NCBI GenBank assembly: GCA_943331145.2 | Contig: CALQKL020000058.1 | Location: 1-10,710, forward strand | Source: Chitinophaga pinensis | GTDB lineage: Bacteria > Bacteroidota > Bacteroidia > Chitinophagales > Chitinophagaceae | Reading direction: 5' to 3' | DNA length: 10,710 nt | Shown here: positions 1-5,912 of the stretch, piece after piece | How positions within the stretch are numbered: the first letter of the stretch is position 1 | Layout of the letters: each line of letters opens with the position of its first letter | The notes under the pieces: generated by a model | The model's input: the letters and a program-made list of their open reading frames with translations, nothing else | What the model was told of the DNA's origin: nothing | The model's database searches: none | Translations under genes and position numbers: made by a program

Positions 1-1064
1 AAACGTTGTTGGTTAACGACTTCTTATTCGTTAGCAAATTTAGCTACGGACCAAGAGTACCCAACACACCCATTGCTATGCCCTTTGTTCATCATACCAT
101 GCCAATTACCGGTGGAAAATCATATTCAGAATGGATTAAAATACCTTACGAAAGATGGTTTGCTCAACCTGTTCAAAGAAATGATGTAACCGTTTTTAAC
201 TTTCCAGTAAATGATACGCTAATTAATGATGAAGTGAATTTTGGCAGTAGGGTTACTTATTATGAAGCTGTTCGTCAATTGGGTATCGAAACTGTATACC
301 AAAATTATGGTGATATTATTATTACACGCCCTGTTGATAAAAGAGAAAACTTTATTAAGCGTTGTGTAGCCGTTGGTGGAGATGAATTGAAAATCGTAAA
401 TGGACAAGTTTTTATAAATAATAAACCTCAAGATTTTTTCCCTGCTTCAGAAAGGTATTATAAACTCGAAGCTCCTGTTAATACGACCATTGATCAGGAT
501 TTATTGAATTCAATTGGCATTAAAATGCACGTTGGTGATGATATCGGAGATATTAGAGATTTAGGTTCTCCAAATGTTCAATTGGTAAATATTACCAACG
601 AAGAAAAAAAATCACTAAAATTACCTGCTGGATATAAATTGACTGATTTCATAATGGAACCAGATCCACAAATTTTTCCTTATTACAGCACAGAAATTTG
701 TGAAAAAAATACCGGTTACAAATGGTCGGCAGATAATTTTGGTCCACTAGTTGTTCCACAAAAAGGCATGACTATTCCTTTAACTCCAGATAATTTGATT
801 CGTTATCAAAGATGTATTGCTGTATATGAAGGAAATAAATTTGAAAATAAAAATGGCGAAATTTATATCAATGGAGTAAAATCAAACTCGTATACATTTA
901 AAATGAATTATTTCTGGATGATGGGAGATAACAGACATAATTCTTTGGATAGTCGTTATTGGGGTTTCGTTCCAGAAGATCATATCGTAGGAAAAGCTTC
1001 AATGATTTGGTTTAGTTGGGAAAATGGACCAAGATGGAAGCGTTTGTTTAATCTAATAAAATAG
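1..1064 (+). CDS. lepB: Signal peptidase I, 5'-truncated by the window edge
   Basis: Membrane-anchored serine protease (family S26) that removes signal peptides from exported proteins. The frame is open to base 1, so the gene begins upstream. The TTG at base 6 is not the start, because the preceding in-frame bases still read as family sequence (Thr-Leu-Leu-Val-Asn-Asp-Phe). In relatives the catalytic Ser-Met lies a few residues before this stretch, so the nucleophile and the N-terminal membrane anchor are outside the window. Visible landmarks are VFNFP (box C-like), the catalytic lysine in FIKRCVAVGGDE (AAG at 357-359), and box E with GDNR (924-935) followed by NSLDSRYWGF. Between the lysine box and box E lies an insertion of about 160 residues, typical of Bacteroidota LepB and absent from the short Bacillus type. 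The stop is TAG, and the cytidine deaminase gene starts 5 bases later, suggesting cotranscription. Family assignment is secure. Confidence 0.95.
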   Translation, partial: TLLVNDFLFVSKFSYGPRVPNTPIAMPFVHHTMPITGGKSYSEWIKIPYERWFAQPVQRNDVTVFNFPVNDTLINDEVNFGSRVTYYEAVRQLGIETVYQNYGDIIITRPVDKRENFIKRCVAVGGDELKIVNGQVFINNKPQDFFPASERYYKLEAPVNTTIDQDLLNSIGIKMHVGDDIGDIRDLGSPNVQLVNITNEEKKSLKLPAGYKLTDFIMEPDPQIFPYYSTEICEKNTGYKWSADNFGPLVVPQKGMTIPLTPDNLIRYQRCIAVYEGNKFENKNGEIYINGVKSNSYTFKMNYFWMMGDNRHNSLDSRYWGFVPEDHIVGKASMIWFSWENGPRWKRLFNLIK

Positions 1065-1069
1065 TATTT

Positions 1070-1561
1070 ATGCACAAACAAACCATTCAGTTTGAGTTTG
1101 AGGTTTTTGAATCAATCGAAGAACTTAATACGGAAGACAAAAAGTTAATGGAAGATGCAAGAAAAGCAACAGCTTTAGCATATGCTCCATATAGCAAATT
1201 TAAAGTTGGTGCTGTAGCCATTTTAAACAATGGCGAAATCATAAAAGGTTCAAATCAGGAAAATGCTTCTTATCCAGTAGGTGTTTGCGCAGAAAGAGTT
1301 CTTTTGGGAAATGCGGCTACTTTATTTCCAGAAATGCCCATAAAATCACTCTATATTTCTTACCATAATACACTAGGAGAGAGCGATGAACCCGTTTCCC
1401 CTTGCGGCATGTGTCGTCAGGCCATTTCTGAATACGAACATCGAACCCATCAAAAAATCCGTTTGATTATCAGCGGTATGGAAGGAAAGGTTTTTGTATT
1501 TGAACATGCTTCTTTGCTTTTACCGCTTTCATTTAGTTCGGTAAATTTGTTGGGAGAATAA
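1070..1561 (+). CDS. cdd: Cytidine deaminase
   Basis: Predicted zinc enzyme that deaminates cytidine and deoxycytidine to uridine and deoxyuridine in pyrimidine salvage. It has 163 residues, close to the small homotetrameric class and about 25 residues longer at the N-terminus than the Bacillus enzyme. The zinc site is complete: Cys73 with catalytic Glu75 in VCAERVLL, and Cys112 and Cys115 in PCGMCRQ. The nucleoside-binding N-x-E is Asn62/Glu64, before NASYPVG. The C-terminus has the usual LLPLSF run. The ATG lies 5 bases after the lepB stop with no room for a promoter, so it is probably translated from the lepB transcript. No hairpin terminator follows; a tandem repeat begins at once. The homologous CMP/dCMP and blasticidin deaminases are less likely, given the strong CAE and PCxxC context. 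Confidence 0.93.
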   Translation: MHKQTIQFEFEVFESIEELNTEDKKLMEDARKATALAYAPYSKFKVGAVAILNNGEIIKGSNQENASYPVGVCAERVLLGNAATLFPEMPIKSLYISYHNTLGESDEPVSPCGMCRQAISEYEHRTHQKIRLIISGMEGKVFVFEHASLLLPLSFSSVNLLGE

Positions 1562-1680
1562 GTAAAAAGTGAAAAGTAAAAAGTGAAATGTGAAATGTGA
1601 AATGTGAAATGTGAAATGTGAAATGTGAAATGTGAAATGTGAAATGTGAAATGTGAAATGTGAAATGTGAAATGTGAAAA
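1562..1680. repeat. Heptanucleotide tandem repeat, 17 units
   Basis: Starting one base after the cdd stop there are 17 consecutive 7-base units filling exactly 119 bases. The first three are variants (GTAAAAA, GTGAAAA, GTAAAAA). Then come 13 identical GTGAAAT units at 1583-1673, and a last GTGAAAA at 1674-1680. There are no spacers, so it is not a CRISPR array. On the + strand all three frames hit TGA inside the array; the minus strand is free of stops across it but has no gene signals. The perfect core with degenerate edges is what slippage expansion would produce. It lies about 90 bases before the lipB ATG. Any function is unknown. Confidence 0.97.
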
Positions 1681-1710
1681 ATCTTGCTTGCCAAGTTCGT
1701 CGAAAATTTT

Positions 1711-1745
1711 AAAAGTAAAATGTATTTTTTTGAATTTTTACTTTT
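1711..1745. repeat. AT-only inverted repeat before lipB
   Basis: The arms AAAAGTAAAA (1711-1720) and TTTTACTTTT (1736-1745) are exact reverse complements around a 15-base loop. A direct repeat of TGAATTTTTA (1731-1740 and 1745-1754) overlaps the right arm. The stem has only two G:C pairs (one G and one C per arm pair off), so it would be weak as RNA. It could be a poor terminator for the lepB-cdd transcript, part of the lipB promoter, or simply AT-rich drift related to the GTAAAAA units upstream. Confidence 0.4.
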
Positions 1746-1746
1746 G
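1739..1746 (+). promoter_or_regulatory. Possible -7 element for lipB
   Basis: TACTTTTG matches the Bacteroidota -7 consensus TAnnTTTG. A start about 7-8 bases downstream would give a leader of roughly 16 bases to the lipB ATG. No TTG or TTTG is seen at the expected -33 distance, and such motifs occur by chance in AT-rich DNA. The call is therefore tentative. Confidence 0.25.
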
Positions 1747-1769
1747 AATTTTTAATTAATATCTACCAA

Positions 1770-2492
1770 ATGAAACAACAGGTGCATTTTGAAGATTGGG
1801 GCATGATAGATTACAAATCAGCCTGGGATTTACAAGAGAAGGTCTTGCAAAATAATGTAGCCCTAAAAACGAATTGGCGCAATCAAAATACAACTCAGGA
1901 CATATCAACACTACCTACCACGCATCATTTAATTTTTTGCGAACATAAGCATGTATACACCTTAGGAAAAAGTGGAGACATAGAAAATGTGTTGCTAAGT
2001 GAAGATGAATTAGATCAACAGAACATTCAATTTTTCAAAACCAATAGAGGCGGGGACATTACTTATCATGGAGCCGGACAATTGGTTGGATATCCCATTC
2101 TGGATTTAGAAAAATTTAAAACAGACATCGGACTATACCTTAGAAATATTGAGGAAGTAATTATTTTGTCAATAAAAGAATTTGGTATAATTGGACAACG
2201 AAGCACAGGTGAAACTGGTGTTTGGATTGATGCAGATATTCAAGGTAAGGAAAGGAAAATCTGTGCGATGGGCGTAAGATGTAGCCGTTGGATTACCATG
2301 CATGGATTTGCATTAAACGTAAATACAGATTTGAATTATTTTTCAAACATCATACCTTGTGGCATTCAAGGAAAAAATGTAACGTCTGTTGAAAAAGAAA
2401 TCAACCGAAAAGTTGATCCCGAAGAAATGAAATTTATTGTAAAACAAAAATTCGAACAAGTGTTTGACGTATCCCTTATTACGGAATCTTGA
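1770..2492 (+). CDS. lipB: Octanoyl-[acyl carrier protein]:protein octanoyltransferase
   Basis: LipB transfers the octanoyl group from acyl carrier protein to the lipoyl domains of 2-oxoacid dehydrogenases and the glycine cleavage H protein, the first step of endogenous lipoylation in the cytoplasm. It has 240 residues, within the family range. The signature RGGDITYHGAGQLVGYPI spans residues 93-110; the usual HGPGQ reads HGAGQ (Ala102). The catalytic pair is present as Lys163 in RKICAMG and Cys197 in IIPCGI, and the conserved GVRCSRWITMHGFALNV lies between them. The ATG is chosen because the N-terminus aligns with the family's usual short leader and the upstream DNA is non-coding. lipA is not adjacent. 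The gene ends 3 bases before the stop of the convergent secreted-protein gene, with no terminator between them. Confidence 0.93.
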   Translation: MKQQVHFEDWGMIDYKSAWDLQEKVLQNNVALKTNWRNQNTTQDISTLPTTHHLIFCEHKHVYTLGKSGDIENVLLSEDELDQQNIQFFKTNRGGDITYHGAGQLVGYPILDLEKFKTDIGLYLRNIEEVIILSIKEFGIIGQRSTGETGVWIDADIQGKERKICAMGVRCSRWITMHGFALNVNTDLNYFSNIIPCGIQGKNVTSVEKEINRKVDPEEMKFIVKQKFEQVFDVSLITES

Positions 2493-2495
2493 TGA

Positions 2496-3377
2496 TTAGT
2501 TGTTTTTTACTTTATCCTTTGCTAAAAATACTTTGTTCTTTTCTATTAATACGCCATCTTCATATAACTCAAAATTGAACCATCCTGGATGTACAAAATT
2601 TGATTTTTCAATAAACAAATAATCATCAGGAACATGCTTAATCTCAAAAACTTGTTTTTCTTTTTCGTCAAAGAATTTTAAAACATATTTTTTATTAGCA
2701 GTGTTTTGCAAATTGATTACAACAACATTTAGTTTGTTGGTATAAATATGTAAACTAGGAAATGCTGTTTCTATTGATTTTTTCAAATCTGTTTTAATGG
2801 ATTTTTCTAAGTTTATGACACCCTTTATTGAATCTGTTTTTTTTATTGGATTTATTTTTTCATTCGGCTTTAGCAATATCATGTCAGTAGTATCGTAGCT
2901 TTCAGCAGATTCAAGATTACTGTCTACTTTTGTTTCTTCTTTTATTATTTCTTCTTTTATTGTTTCTTTTACAATTTCTTTTTTGATTACTTTAATTGGC
3001 ATTGCAGTAACATCCATATCTTTTAATTCGATTGGATTAATGGTTGGCCGTGCCGATTTTCCGATTTCATATTCGCCGTTCTCAAAAGTTATGGTAACTC
3101 TATAAAACATTCTATCGTAAGGAGGTGTTAAATCTGGATAACCATTTTCAAGATTTAAAGGGTTTAATACTGTTCCAATTGTAGAGAAATTTTTCAAACT
3201 ATCATAAGAACGTTGAATGAAAATATTTTGAATGGGTTTTTTATATTCATTTAACCAACTTACAATTACTTTTTTGTTCAAATTATTTACAGTAACATCA
3301 GGTAGTACATTTTGGGCAAAAACAAACGTTGAGCAAAATAAGAAAATGGATAATAATAAGTAGTTCAACGTTTTCAT
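2496..3377 (-). CDS. Secreted protein of unknown function, two beta-rich domains
   Basis: I do not recognise a named family for this 293-residue protein. The N-terminus is a clear Sec signal peptide: MKT, a hydrophobic core (residues 5-20), then FVFA|QN, with likely cleavage by signal peptidase I after Ala21. There is no lipobox at the predicted cleavage site (Cys15 is inside the hydrophobic core), so export to the periplasm or beyond is inferred. Residues 24-110 alternate strand-like segments (VTVNNLNKKVIVSWLNEY, IFIQRS, MFYRVTITFENGEYEIG) and resemble a fibronectin type III-like fold by eye. Residues 130-150 are a Lys/Glu linker of five-residue repeats. Residues 206-290 form a second beta-rich stretch (LHIYTNKLNVVVINL, YVLKFFDEKEKQVFEI, GWFNFELYEDGVLIEKNKVFLAK). 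No catalytic motif, transmembrane helix or obvious type IX secretion C-terminal signal was seen. A good promoter match lies about 40 bases upstream. Confidence 0.85.
   Translation of the reverse strand: MKTLNYLLLSIFLFCSTFVFAQNVLPDVTVNNLNKKVIVSWLNEYKKPIQNIFIQRSYDSLKNFSTIGTVLNPLNLENGYPDLTPPYDRMFYRVTITFENGEYEIGKSARPTINPIELKDMDVTAMPIKVIKKEIVKETIKEEIIKEETKVDSNLESAESYDTTDMILLKPNEKINPIKKTDSIKGVINLEKSIKTDLKKSIETAFPSLHIYTNKLNVVVINLQNTANKKYVLKFFDEKEKQVFEIKHVPDDYLFIEKSNFVHPGWFNFELYEDGVLIEKNKVFLAKDKVKNN
2933..2977 (-). repeat. 15-base in-frame tandem repeat in the secreted protein gene
   Basis: TTTCTTCTTTTATTA (2933-2947) is repeated as TTTCTTCTTTTATTG (2948-2962), with one mismatch. A more diverged third unit follows at 2963-2977. 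Read on the minus strand it encodes five-residue repeats of the type E-(I/T)-(I/V)-K-E. The period is a multiple of three, so gain or loss of units keeps the reading frame and changes only linker length. Confidence 0.75.
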
Positions 3378-3416
3378 ATCGTATCAAACAAAAATGTCTT
3401 CTTAAAAAATGTATTG

Positions 3417-3424
3417 CAAATATA
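3417..3424 (-). promoter_or_regulatory. Probable -7 element of the secreted protein gene
   Basis: On the minus strand the sequence reads TATATTTG followed by C, an exact match to the Bacteroidota -7 consensus TAnnTTTG. Transcription would start near 3410 and give a leader of about 33 bases before the ATG at 3377. No good -33 TTTG is seen; at that distance the sequence is already the 3' end of the upstream gene. It suggests the secreted protein gene has its own promoter although it follows another minus-strand gene. Confidence 0.45.
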
Positions 3425-3441
3425 TAACCATAGCTTTTGAA

Positions 3442-4347
3442 TTAAAAAACTAATGTTCCATCCGGTAGCGATAAATTCCCTTGTAATCCGCCTGTATGAA
3501 TACTGATAATTTTGCTTCCATTAGTGAAATAACCTGACTTTATTTTATCCCAAATGGCGTAAATCATTTTACCTGTATATACAAAATCGGTGGGTATATT
3601 ATTTTCTACATAAAATGTATTCATGAATTGTAAGAGTTCATGATTTTTTTTAGCATATCCGCCAAAATGATAATCATTAAATACTTCGAAATTGAGTGGT
3701 GTTTGAGATTCTAGTAACTCAGTCATATTTTTTTCTAAATCATGAAATCCTTTAAGAACAGGAACTGCAATTATTTTTGCTTGTGAATTTTTGTTGTAAA
3801 GTAAGCCAGATAAAGTACACCCAGTTCCAACAGCAATTGTGATGTAATTTGGGTTTAATGAAGAAATTGCTTCCATGATGAGTGAAGCTCCTTTTGTTCC
3901 CGTAATTCCATAACCACCTTCAGGAATAAAAAAACATTGATCCTTATCAAATGATATATATTCTTGAATTTTATCTTCATTTATTTGGGGATAATCTTCC
4001 CGAGAAAAATATGCTAATTGCATACCCCATGTTTCACATTGTTGTAAAGTATGAGATTGTTGAGCTGCTTTTTCACCCCTTACCAAGCCAATGCTTTTTA
4101 AACCATTCAATTGTGCATAATAAGCAGAAGCTACAAGATGATTCGAATATGCACCTCCTTTGGTAACTAATATGTTTTTTTTTGTAGCTAGAGCATCTTG
4201 AATATAAAAATAAAGCTTATATAATTTATTCCCTGATACAATAGGATGTATCAAATCTAAACGAGCGATTAACCACTCAATACCTAACATATCCAACATT
4301 TGATGCTTTACAGAATCAAATTTTATGTCTATTTGTTTTAAATTCAT
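3442..4347 (-). CDS. PLP-dependent deaminase, D-cysteine desulfhydrase / ACC deaminase family
   Basis: Fold type II PLP enzyme. The start is the ATG at 4347 (301 residues); an in-frame TTG at 4362 would add five residues but lacks family support. Numbered from the ATG, the Schiff-base lysine is Lys41 in SGNKLYKL, the substrate loop is Ser68-Asn69-His70 in GGAYSNH, the phosphate-binding turn is Gly174-Thr-Gly in VGTGCTLSG, and the conserved tyrosine is Tyr257. ACC deaminases carry Glu and Leu at the two specificity positions (Glu295 and Leu322 in the Pseudomonas enzyme). Here both are Thr (VYTGK, Thr258; IHTGG, Thr285), the pattern of D-cysteine desulfhydrases. The likely reaction is therefore D-cysteine, or a related D-amino acid, to pyruvate, ammonia and sulfide, not ACC breakdown. 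The protein is about 30 residues shorter than the classical enzymes, so the exact substrate is open. It is divergent from the nucleotidyltransferase gene. Confidence 0.85.
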   Translation of the reverse strand: MNLKQIDIKFDSVKHQMLDMLGIEWLIARLDLIHPIVSGNKLYKLYFYIQDALATKKNILVTKGGAYSNHLVASAYYAQLNGLKSIGLVRGEKAAQQSHTLQQCETWGMQLAYFSREDYPQINEDKIQEYISFDKDQCFFIPEGGYGITGTKGASLIMEAISSLNPNYITIAVGTGCTLSGLLYNKNSQAKIIAVPVLKGFHDLEKNMTELLESQTPLNFEVFNDYHFGGYAKKNHELLQFMNTFYVENNIPTDFVYTGKMIYAIWDKIKSGYFTNGSKIISIHTGGLQGNLSLPDGTLVF

Positions 4348-4484
4348 TTTATATGAATACAATTGATTTTAGTAAATTCGCATAACTAAAAGTAAACGGA
4401 ATTTGACGTTTAAAAAAATCAAATAACATATTCTATTCAATACAATCATCAAATAGAACTTAGGATTGGTAAAAATTAAAAAAA
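4348..4484. other. Divergent intergenic region
   Basis: These 137 bases must carry the promoters for the desulfhydrase-like gene (minus) and the nucleotidyltransferase gene (plus). No exact TAnnTTTG is seen in the correct orientation for either gene. TTTGAC near 4402 followed by TAACAT is a loose + strand candidate only. The leader directly before the ATG at 4485 is almost pure A/T, ending AAAAAAA, as is common in Bacteroidota genes that do not use a Shine-Dalgarno site. Confidence 0.5.
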
Positions 4485-5387
4485 ATGAAACCTACATTAT
4501 TAATATTAGCAGCAGGTATGGCAAGCAGATACGGAAGTATGAAACAAACAGAAGGCTTTGGTCCGTCAGGAGAAACCATCATGGATTATTCAATTTATGA
4601 TGCCATTAAAGCTGGGTTTGGGAAAGTTGTTTTTATCATCAGAAAAGATTTTGCAGAAAACTTCAAACAAAATTTTGGTAATAAACTAATCGGTAAAATT
4701 GAGGTGGATTATGTGTTTCAGGAAATGAATTCATTTGTAAACGAAACGGATGTCCCTGCGGATAGAACAAAACCTTGGGGTACTGGACATGCCGTCTTAT
4801 GTGCGATGGATGCAGTGAAAGAGCCGTTTGCTGTTATTAATGCGGATGATTACTATGGTGAGGATGCATTTGTAAAAGCTGCTGAATTTTTAACGCAAAA
4901 TTGCAATGAGAATACCTATGCAATTATTGGTTATCAATTGGACAAAACCTTAAGTGAAAATGGAACCGTAAGTAGAGGTGTGTGTGAAGTAGATGCTGCG
5001 CAAAATTTAATTTCTATAAAAGAAAGAACAAAAATTTATAAAGCGGATTCAGGAAAAGTAGTGTTTGAAGAAGACGGAAATGCAATTGAAGTTTCAGGAA
5101 ATTCTAGCGTGTCAATGAATTTTTGGTGTTTTCATCCAAACGTTTTTGAATCTTCCAAATCACTTTTTGAAGCATTCGTGCCTCAAAACAAAGAAAATTT
5201 AAAAGCAGAATTTTTCATCCCAATTGTTGCGGATACTTTTATTCAAGATGCATCTAATTCAATTAAAGTGATACCAACAACTTCTCAATGGTTTGGTGTT
5301 ACATATAAAGAAGATGCACCTAGTGTAAAAGCCAGCATTGATCATTTAATTGAAACGAAGGTTTATCCAACATCTTTGTGGGGGTAG
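4485..5387 (+). CDS. Sugar-nucleotidyltransferase-like protein
   Basis: NTP_transferase fold protein of 300 residues, related to the enzymes that join a nucleotide to a sugar 1-phosphate. The N-terminal nucleotide-binding loop is LAAGMASRYGSMKQ (residues 8-21), a variant of the usual GxGxRxxPxTxxxPK loop. Residues 98-103 (WGTGHA) match the family's base/sugar loop, and Asp121-Asp122 in VINADDYYG is the metal-binding acidic pair. NGTVSRGVCEV (159-169) and a conserved C-terminal WFGVTYKEDAPSVKASI follow. There is no left-handed beta-helix or acyltransferase domain. The natural sugar and nucleotide cannot be read from the sequence. No kinase, epimerase or glycosyltransferase lies next to it, so context gives no pathway. 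The ATG has an A-rich leader, and a strong terminator follows the stop, so it is probably a single-gene transcript. Confidence 0.85.
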   Translation: MKPTLLILAAGMASRYGSMKQTEGFGPSGETIMDYSIYDAIKAGFGKVVFIIRKDFAENFKQNFGNKLIGKIEVDYVFQEMNSFVNETDVPADRTKPWGTGHAVLCAMDAVKEPFAVINADDYYGEDAFVKAAEFLTQNCNENTYAIIGYQLDKTLSENGTVSRGVCEVDAAQNLISIKERTKIYKADSGKVVFEEDGNAIEVSGNSSVSMNFWCFHPNVFESSKSLFEAFVPQNKENLKAEFFIPIVADTFIQDASNSIKVIPTTSQWFGVTYKEDAPSVKASIDHLIETKVYPTSLWG

Positions 5388-5416
5388 TTTAATAAACAAC
5401 ATAATTATTTTTTGAT

Positions 5417-5445
5417 AGCCAATCGTTCAAACGGTTGGCTTTTTA
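5417..5445 (+). terminator. Intrinsic terminator of the nucleotidyltransferase gene
   Basis: AGCCAATCGT (5417-5426) pairs with ACGGTTGGCT (5431-5440): ten pairs, one of them a G-U wobble, around the loop TCAA, followed by TTTTA. It lies 29 bases after the stop at 5387. On the minus strand the same stem starts two bases after the NUDIX stop but is followed by A-rich, not T-rich, sequence. It should therefore work mainly for the + strand gene, with at most a weak effect on the convergent NUDIX transcript. Confidence 0.85.
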
Positions 5446-5910
5446 TTTGGGGGCTGTTTTTTCTTTAAAAACTTTAGCTGCAATTTTATCTATTGGCAAA
5501 CTCAGCAAATCGGGTGAAAATAAGTGATGTGGTATAAATCTAAAACTTTCTGTTTGTCCTGTTTCAGCATGTTTTTTAATCTGCGTTTCATCAAAGTCAA
5601 AAGCAGTTTCTTTTAACTTGATTTTGATGGGTTCCAATGCACGCACAATATAATAGATGGACATCATCTGGTGTTGGGGATTGAACATACTTGGTTGATA
5701 ATAATCGGTGGTATATAAATGCTCCACAACTTCAACATTAAGATCCATTTCTTCTTTAAATTCTCTAATCAAACATTCGTGTGTTCCTTCGCCAAATTCT
5801 AAACCTCCGCCACAAAATTTCGTATAATATTTTCCTTTGATTAACTCATCGCTAACCAAAATCTCTTGTTCATTGTTGATTAGTAATCCATATACCCGGA
5901 TATTAAACAT
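5443..5910 (-). CDS. NUDIX hydrolase
   Basis: Cytoplasmic NUDIX-fold pyrophosphohydrolase of 155 residues that would cleave a nucleoside diphosphate linked to another moiety; the substrate is not predictable. The NUDIX box runs from Gly35 to Leu57: Gly35, Glu41, Arg49-Glu50 and Glu53-Glu54 fit G-x5-E-x7-RE-U-x-EE-x-G-U. The usual glycine near the end is Asp56 (EEMDL). The catalytic and metal-binding glutamates are intact, so activity is likely. The N-terminal strand MFNIRVYGLLIN and the YYIVRALEP strand after the box fit the fold. The ATG lies 2 bases after the CorA-like stop, so the two genes should share a transcript with close translational coupling. The 3' end faces the terminator of the convergent nucleotidyltransferase gene. 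Confidence 0.88.
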   Translation of the reverse strand: MFNIRVYGLLINNEQEILVSDELIKGKYYTKFCGGGLEFGEGTHECLIREFKEEMDLNVEVVEHLYTTDYYQPSMFNPQHQMMSIYYIVRALEPIKIKLKETAFDFDETQIKKHAETGQTESFRFIPHHLFSPDLLSLPIDKIAAKVFKEKTAPK

Positions 5911-5912
5911 GA

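Noticed and set aside
6..8. TTG as the start of lepB
   Set aside because: The frame is open upstream, and family sequence (Thr-Leu-Leu) already precedes this codon. The catalytic serine must lie before the window, so the gene is truncated rather than starting here.
219..431. 70-codon minus-strand frame inside lepB
   Set aside because: It is antisense to conserved lepB sequence that includes the catalytic lysine box, and shows no features of its own.
1562..1680. CRISPR array
   Set aside because: The units are 7 bases, directly adjacent and without spacers, and there are no cas genes in the window.
3951..4166. 71-codon + strand frame inside the PLP enzyme gene
   Set aside because: It overlaps conserved codons of the PLP enzyme on the other strand and has no independent support.
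4348..4362. Five-residue N-terminal extension of the PLP enzyme from a TTG
   Set aside because: A good ATG at 4347 gives a normal N-terminus, and the extra residues add nothing recognisable.
5417..5440. Bidirectional terminator serving the NUDIX gene
   Set aside because: The stem is close to the NUDIX stop, but on that strand it is followed by A-rich sequence, not a T-tract, so only the + strand function is well supported.
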